The notes under the pieces were generated by a model. It saw nothing but the letters and a program-made list of their open reading frames with translations, was not told where the DNA came from and made no database searches. From Telopea speciosissima (taxonomy: Eukaryota; Streptophyta; Magnoliopsida; Proteales; Proteaceae): a DNA stretch of 64,000 nucleotides. How positions within the stretch are numbered: the stretch's first letter is position 1; the number at the start of each line of letters is the position of its first letter. Made by a program: the position numbers and the translations under genes. The stretch lies in NCBI RefSeq assembly GCF_018873765.1, contig NC_057916.1, positions 26,628,501 to 26,692,500 on the forward strand. The letters run 5' to 3'. Shown here in pieces: positions 58,301-64,000 of this stretch.

Positions 58301-60990
58301 AGCTAGATCCCATATGCATGTAGGAGCATCTGAATGTATGGTTGAGAGGCAACCTCATGTCCCTTTTGTTTTCATAAATACCGTTCCTTCCGAGTTCTAT
58401 TTTTTTGTGTTCGTATATGTGAAAGGTAGCCTGTCCTAATTTTACCGTTTACAAGGGGAGGATGGGCATTAATGAAAACAAAAAGAGCAAATAATACCCC
58501 TCCTCCCCTTTAAATGGTAAAAATGGGACATGTGGTTGCCTCTCACATGTGCGTGCAGTGCAAAGAAACTGAAGGTGGCTGTTTTTGGTTTTTTGTTCCC
58601 CATGTTTTCTTAAGAGTCCATTTGGTTAGAGTGAAAAGTAAATTAGAATGTTTTATTCTATTTAAAAAGCAGGGTTTTACAATCATTACTAAAACAATGG
58701 TGTAACTAATCATCAAATTGTAATATGAAAGCTATGTTTTTGTTTTTGACTTTCATCAAAATATTGAATAAATTTTTTCAATGAAATGTAAAGTCTAGTT
58801 ATTATAGACTTTTCTTGGTAATGATTATAAAATTTATTATTTTATTTTTGGGTATGTATTATTTAATTTTTTTCTTTTTTTTTAATATAAAAGGATACAT
58901 CTTTTTTATAACAAAGTGGTGAATTGAGAAGTTGTAACCACTCTTTGTATTATTCTAAGGTTTTCTTAAGTTAAGAGAGTTTTCAAAATAATTTGAAAGT
59001 GATTTGTTATCATGTAATTTTTAAAAATTATTATTTTATATGTTTTTCGAGTATACATGTGAAATGATAAGATTTTACTTTTGTTGAAAGAATAAATATA
59101 TTATAATAAAAAGACAAAAATAAGGTTACAACCATTGATCAAAGTCGGTATCATATTGGCCGATATAGATATGTACTTGATATTGATACAAATCGGGAGT
59201 ATCGCCCAATATCAATGTCTATGATTGTGGTTAGGACTTCTGTTCATCAACTCTGATTATAACAAGATTTTTCTTTTACTTTTTGTTTTAATTTTACATC
59301 TTTTTGTCTTGGACATTTACTTGAGTTGAGAATTAACCTATTTACTGAGTATTGAATAGGGTTCTTAATCAGATTGGATCGGATATCCAAAAGTAATATC
59401 TACTCAGCTCATTTCGTTTTCGGATTAAAGCACATGATCAAACCCAAATTTAATCCCTTAGCAGTTCACATTTGATTCGATTCATTCATTGTTTTTTAAG
59501 GGACAAAAAAGAAGAAGATAATGGTACCGATCATGTTGATAAAAAATAATCATAGCCTTCAAAGTAGCATTTCTCTCAAAATTTTAGGGGTAAGAGATTT
59601 TCTAAAAAAGACATACTTAAAAACTTGATGCAAGGATAGTTTAGAAATTTTCTTTTGGATTCTCATAACACTGAATAAGATTGACATTATAGTTGAAAAA
59701 TCAGGTTTCTCAACTTGAGTCACTTGACTCACCCATTTTAAAACTTGTTGGTGAGTCATGTTTTTCTTCGTCTCCTTCTCCGAGTGAGGATGGATTGAGG
59801 CTATGGTTATTGCTTTACATATGAGAAGAAAAAAAAAGGGTTTATATTGAAGACAACAAACAAAAATTCTAGGGTTTTGTTTAGTTGTAGATCAAACTTA
59901 TGGTCTTGACTAGTTAATGACCCAATAAAAAAAAAACAGACTTGATGAATTGCACGACATGATTCAGGCAAAAACTTTGAATTAATGAAAACTCGGACTA
60001 ACTTGAACCTGGTTTGATCATTTCTTTGACTTGGGGGAGTCTTCATGACTCCTGACCAAATTTCATGATTTTTTTTTGTGTTTCGATTAAGGTGACTCGC
60101 CCAATTCAAAACTTGGTTCTTCAACTATGATTGACTTTGTAATGTCTTCTTATCTTTTTTTTCTTTAGGAAACAAAACATAGTAATCCTACAAGGGAGAA
60201 GGTTTCTCGTGCCAATAGTATGAGATGAGTCTATTATCCTTACACCAATCAAAGTGTGGGAAAAGGTTTCATTTACTAAGGAACTTACATGGTTAGGAGG
60301 AGGAGGAGGAGGTGTAGTAATATAAGTCCACTAGCTTGTGATGGGAAATGTTAAAATAAGCAGAAGATAATTGCATTTTGGTATAAATGTATCAGAAAAA
60401 CCTGCTGGCATTCATCATAGATAAACTCCTGGCATAGTTGTTCCTTGCCTTTGCGTCGTTTCTGGTGACTCTAGTGAGGTCTACCCAGGGTTTGGAGAAT
60501 CGGAATTTGTCAATTCAGATTGGAATCGGCCATGATTGATCCGGCTGAATCAAATCGATTCCCAATGGTGACTCTGCTCTTTTTTCTGGCTGATTCTTGC
60601 TGATTGCGAAATTAGTCAATTTTGATCGGAATCAGCCATGATTATCTGGCTGATTCAGGCTTATTCCCACCGATTCTGCTCTGTTTCCGGCTAGTTCTGA
60701 CTGATTCCAGATTCGGCTTTTTGATACCTTAGGATCCACCTTGTCCTTGCAGGGACCAGTCGATCGAACTTTGCAGCAAAACAATAGTTTTTAAGTAAAT
60801 GAAGAGAGACAAAGAGGGGAGACAAGATATTGATACTAACGGACTCACCTTAGAACTACCCTAAAATCCAAACGTTAGCCAGGTCCCATTCATAGCAGCA
60901 CCTTTGTCTATGGGGTATCTGTTTAAAGTTGTTGGCCTAGATGTCTAAGAATCATTAAAAATCCACAACACAGCATTAAGATCAATTTTT
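58301..60990. other. AT-rich spacer
   Basis: No gene was recognised. It has a short GGA-triplet run near 60298-60311 and long AT-rich stretches. Confidence 0.45.
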
Positions 60991-61133
60991 ATCCTCTCCT
61001 GTTACAGCACGGTGCTGTAACGCATCGTGCGGCAGCAGCAGAAGCCATGTGCATCATGTGGGGCCCACTGTGCCACATTGCCTTTGCAACGCTGTATGAT
61101 GCGTTACAGCACCGTGCTGTAACAGGAGAGGAT
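60991..61133. mobile_element. 143-bp MITE with 38-bp inverted repeats
   Basis: Arms 60991-61028 and 61096-61133 start ATCCTCTCCTG and match at 37 of 38 positions. Each arm contains its own perfect palindrome: GTTACAGCAC and its reverse complement around a single G. The 67-bp centre is GC-rich with no coding. Similarity of the flanks continues imperfectly for about 10 more bases. Confidence 0.88.
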
Positions 61134-62000
61134 AACGATTCGGATTAAGATATGTAATGTGACAAACTTACACGATAATAAGGTTTGCTTGGGAAATGTA
61201 GGGTTTCCCTTTACATAGCAATTGCGATTGTACTAAATGATCTATTTATGTTATTATTTAGGCGAACTATTTAGTCATATGGGTTTGTTAATTTATCAAA
61301 AGTTATAAGGTTTGTATTCTGCCATGTGGATAGATGACGTGTTCATTTCAACCGTTGGATAAAGAGGACATGGTCTATATTAACTAAATGCAAAATATCA
61401 GAGTCTATTTCAATAAAATATCCCTCTTGTATTGGTATACATTCATGTGTATGTCCATAGTGTTGGATATGTGTCCATCAAATCTGAAATTTTAAATTAA
61501 TTTTATGAATAAGAGATAGTTGATAGGTCGCATATATGGTCACTGCACCAGTGCAGGAGCCAATGAAAGTGTATGTAGGAGCATCAATATGGATGAGATT
61601 TTAATTTCATAAGGGTGAGGTGGTAATTTCATGCGCTCTTGTGTCTAGGCGTTGGATCCATGTGACTAGACAATGTTCTTTTTTTCTAATTTTATATTCA
61701 TTTAATTTGCATGATCATTGATAAACTATGATTGTCTTTAGGTTTTTGCCTAATTTGTACTCGACTAGGGATAAGACTAGACGTCTTGTTCATATAGTTG
61801 TCACACCATGTGTTTTTTTAGAATGGTGATTCCAACACACTTGTGCGGGTGCACATGCAATGTGCGCATAGCATAGGATCACACGGGAGTCTTGCATGTG
61901 TCACTGCTAGGTGATTGAAAATAAGATTCTCATTGCTGTTGCGATTATGCATCATAGGTTTTGGTGCATCAATGACTGATGTCTCCCTGACTATATATGT
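61134..62000. other. Spacer
   Basis: No feature was recognised. Confidence 0.4.
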
Positions 62001-62008
62001 GTACTATA

Positions 62009-62649
62009 TAGGGATGTAAATGGATATTCGTAAATCCGTATTCGATCCGCGTTCGTATCCGTTTAGGAGAATCCGAATCCGTCCGAAACTAATCGGATAC
62101 GAATATGATAATCCCCCTATCCGACCGATTATTATCCGATTCGTTTAGCAGTCCAATGATAATAAAATATCTGAAATATAACTCTGTGTTTGTCTATGCT
62201 TTTAAGTTACCTTATTGGATTTTGTTATCTTATTTTTATAAATTTATAAATTAAGATACTGTGATTCTTTTTCTGGATTTGCTATTGGTTTATATATATT
62301 GTTTTATGCAATGTGATACATGGAATTACATATCTATTAAAGAGTCAAAAGTAAAAAATGTAAGAGAATAAAAGACTAAGAAGAGTAGAAGAAAGGGTAG
62401 TTACTGAACTCTCAAGTCTCCCTAACCCTCATCATAAAAACGGTAAATATGTCAACGGATAGTCAAAAAATCGTATTTGATCCGTATTCATATCCATTTA
62501 GGAGAAGCTGTATTCAAAAAATCACTATCCGGAAATTATCCGAATCTGTTCGAAAACCGATAGGATATTATCTGAATCCGTCTAAATATAATCGGATACG
62601 AATATGATAATGCCACTATCCGATCGAATTCGATCCGTTTACATCCCTA
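62009..62649. mobile_element. hAT-type MITE with 8-bp target duplication
   Basis: TAGGGATGTAAATGG at the left end is matched by CCGTTTACATCCCTA at the right. The exact 8-bp GTACTATA flanks both sides (62001-62008 and 62650-62657). The 641-bp body repeats TCCGAATCCG/GGATACGAATATGATAA motifs in inverted copies and codes for nothing. Confidence 0.92.
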
Positions 62650-62996
62650 GTACTATATTCATAGTGTTTTATCGTGAACGAAAGAATCACTCAACATAGA
62701 ATCCATTGTTCTATTGGAGAATATCAATGAGAGAAAATTTGTGTATGATTGGGCTTAAATCTGGATCGGGTAACAATTTGTAAATATTTTGAATTTGTTT
62801 TCGTCCAATCATTGACACATAATCTTTGCAATGGAGGTTTTTTGAATTTTTTGATTTTTTAATACTAACAAATTAATAAAAAAATAAATTAATGAATTTT
62901 TTTTAAAAATGTTCCTTTGAATTTTCTCTAATTTTCTACCAATTTTCATAACCATGTGATGTTTGTAGCTCAAGAAATATCCCAGTATGACTTTTT

Positions 62997-63070
62997 GGGG
63001 GGGGGGGGGGGTCATGTTTCCTTCTGGAAAAGTGCAAAAAACATAAGAGCTACCTTGAGGGGGGGGGGGG
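62997..63070. repeat. Two poly-G runs
   Basis: G runs of about 15 and 12 lie at about 62997-63012 and 63059-63070. They are likely assembly- or length-unstable. Confidence 0.8.
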
Positions 63071-63248
63071 TGGCTAGTTGGCTACCTTGGTTGGGTGGCA
63101 CACATGGGCACCCAAGCGCTGCACATGGTGCATGTGTGAGGGCAGCATGCATGCACAATAAAGCCATGGCACATGAGAAAACCGTCCAAAGGCACGTTGG
63201 TCCCATGTTGTGCACCTTTGGCGCGGTAGTGTAGCCACCCATGGCAGC

Positions 63249-63812
63249 CTTGTGCGCTGTGGTGCAGCCAGTTTGTGCAGCCTTATGTGCTGTGGTGCAG
63301 CTATGTTGGGCACCGTTGTGCGCTGTGGTGCAGCCAAGCTAGGTAGACTTGTGCGCTGTGGTGCAGCTATGTTGGGCATCGTTGTGCGCTGTGGTGCAGC
63401 CACGTTGTTCAGCGCTATGCGCTGTGGTGCAGCTATGTTGGGCATCGTTGTGCGCTTTGGTGCAACCACGCTAGGTAGACTCGTGCGCTGTGGTGCAACC
63501 ATGTTGTGCAGCCCTATGCGCAGTGGTGCAGCTATGTTGGGCATCGTTGTGAGCTATGGTGCAGCCACGTTGTGCAGCCCTATATGTTGTGGTGCAGCTA
63601 TGTTGGGCATCGTTGTGCGTTGTGGTGTAGTCACGTTGTGCAGCCCTATGCACTGTGGTGCAGCTATGTTGGGCATCGTTGTGTGCTATGGTGCAGCCAC
63701 GCTAGGCAGACTTGTGCGCTGTGGTGCAGCCACACTAGGTAGACTTGTGCGTTGTGGTGCAGCCACGCTAGGCAACCTTGTGCGCTGTGGTGCGGACAAG
63801 CAGGGCAGCCTT
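63249..63812. repeat. 33-bp minisatellite, about 17 units
   Basis: The unit reads CTTGTGCGCTGTGGTGCAGC plus CACGCTAGGCAGA, with variants (ATGTTGGGCATCGTT). Thirty-three is a multiple of three, so several frames stay open: on plus the array reads as an 11-aa repeat LVRCGAATLGR. Units alternate partly between two types, giving a weak 66-bp higher-order period. A C-rich block follows at 63838-63885. There is no sign of a real gene. Confidence 0.85.
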
Positions 63813-64000
63813 GTGTGCTTGCATATGGTGGTCCCTTCCCCCTGGTCCCTCCCCCCCGGTGGTCCCTTCCCCCCCCCTTTCCCAATGTTGGTCTCCCGAA
63901 TGATTTGTCGCTACCTTGGTTGATTGTCGGCCCAGGGTGACGTAATGGCCTAGGTATGGGCATCGGTGGACCTATTTGTGTCCCTGGCTCGTGCCGCAAG

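Noticed and set aside
63249-63812. Regular 30-odd-bp repeats resembling a CRISPR array
   Set aside because: Units are contiguous with no unique spacers, diverge along the array, and the genome is plant nuclear. It is a minisatellite.
63210-63923. 237-residue open frame at the right edge as a Cys-rich protein gene
   Set aside because: The 33-bp unit keeps frames open on both strands. No start context, signal peptide or codon bias supports a gene.
1-64000. A biosynthetic or defence gene cluster
   Set aside because: The five genes (ALB3, HSP70, HSP20-like, WOX2, membrane protein) have unrelated roles. No tandem enzyme family, NLR or terpene/P450 group is present.

Overview
The window is nuclear DNA of a flowering plant. 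The evidence is spliced genes with GT-AG introns, a chloroplast ALBINO3 insertase gene, a WUSCHEL-type homeobox gene (WOX2), a cytosolic HSP70, Ty1/Copia LTR elements with an initiator-Met-tRNA primer site, plant L1-type LINEs with an RNase H domain, and Au-type SINEs. The sequence does not fix the species. Long TE-filled introns and AT-rich spacers suggest a medium or large eudicot or magnoliid genome.

Layout. (1) 947-23173, minus strand: ALB3. Ten exons were recovered, and the last exon or exons lie beyond base 1. The gene exceeds 22 kb because introns 6 (8.2 kb) and 3 (9.5 kb) are full of mobile DNA. Intron 6 holds a solo Copia LTR, a 5'-truncated LINE and a broken hAT transposon split by another insertion. 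Intron 3 holds a nearly full-length Copia element with 5-bp target duplications and a 72-bp tandem duplication. (2) 23.4-26.3 kb: SINE, MITE and LTR debris. (3) 26549-29559, plus: an intact heat-shock HSP70 gene with two perfect heat-shock elements and a TATA box. (4) 31.2-35.7 kb: a partial duplicate of its promoter, exon 1 and part of the intron, interrupted by a 3.8-kb LINE with 17-bp target duplications. (5) 38806-40311, minus: a 501-aa HSP20-like (alpha-crystallin domain) protein. (6) 46911-47946, minus: WOX2. (7) 56117-57079, plus: a 320-aa single-pass membrane protein. (8) 57.1-64 kb: no gene, several foldback elements and a 33-bp minisatellite at the right edge.

The genes are ordinary housekeeping or developmental loci and do not form a pathway or cluster. 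I found no convincing new multigene system. The most unusual signals are structural: a series of 12-20 base poly(A)-tailed microinsertions flanked by target-site duplications, which look like extremely truncated LINE integrations; an exon-1-only HSP70 copy that lost its TATA box and HSE spacing; a Copia element whose five premature stops are all TAG or TAA at probable Gln codons; and several foldback elements with clean arms, two of them with exact 8-bp target duplications.
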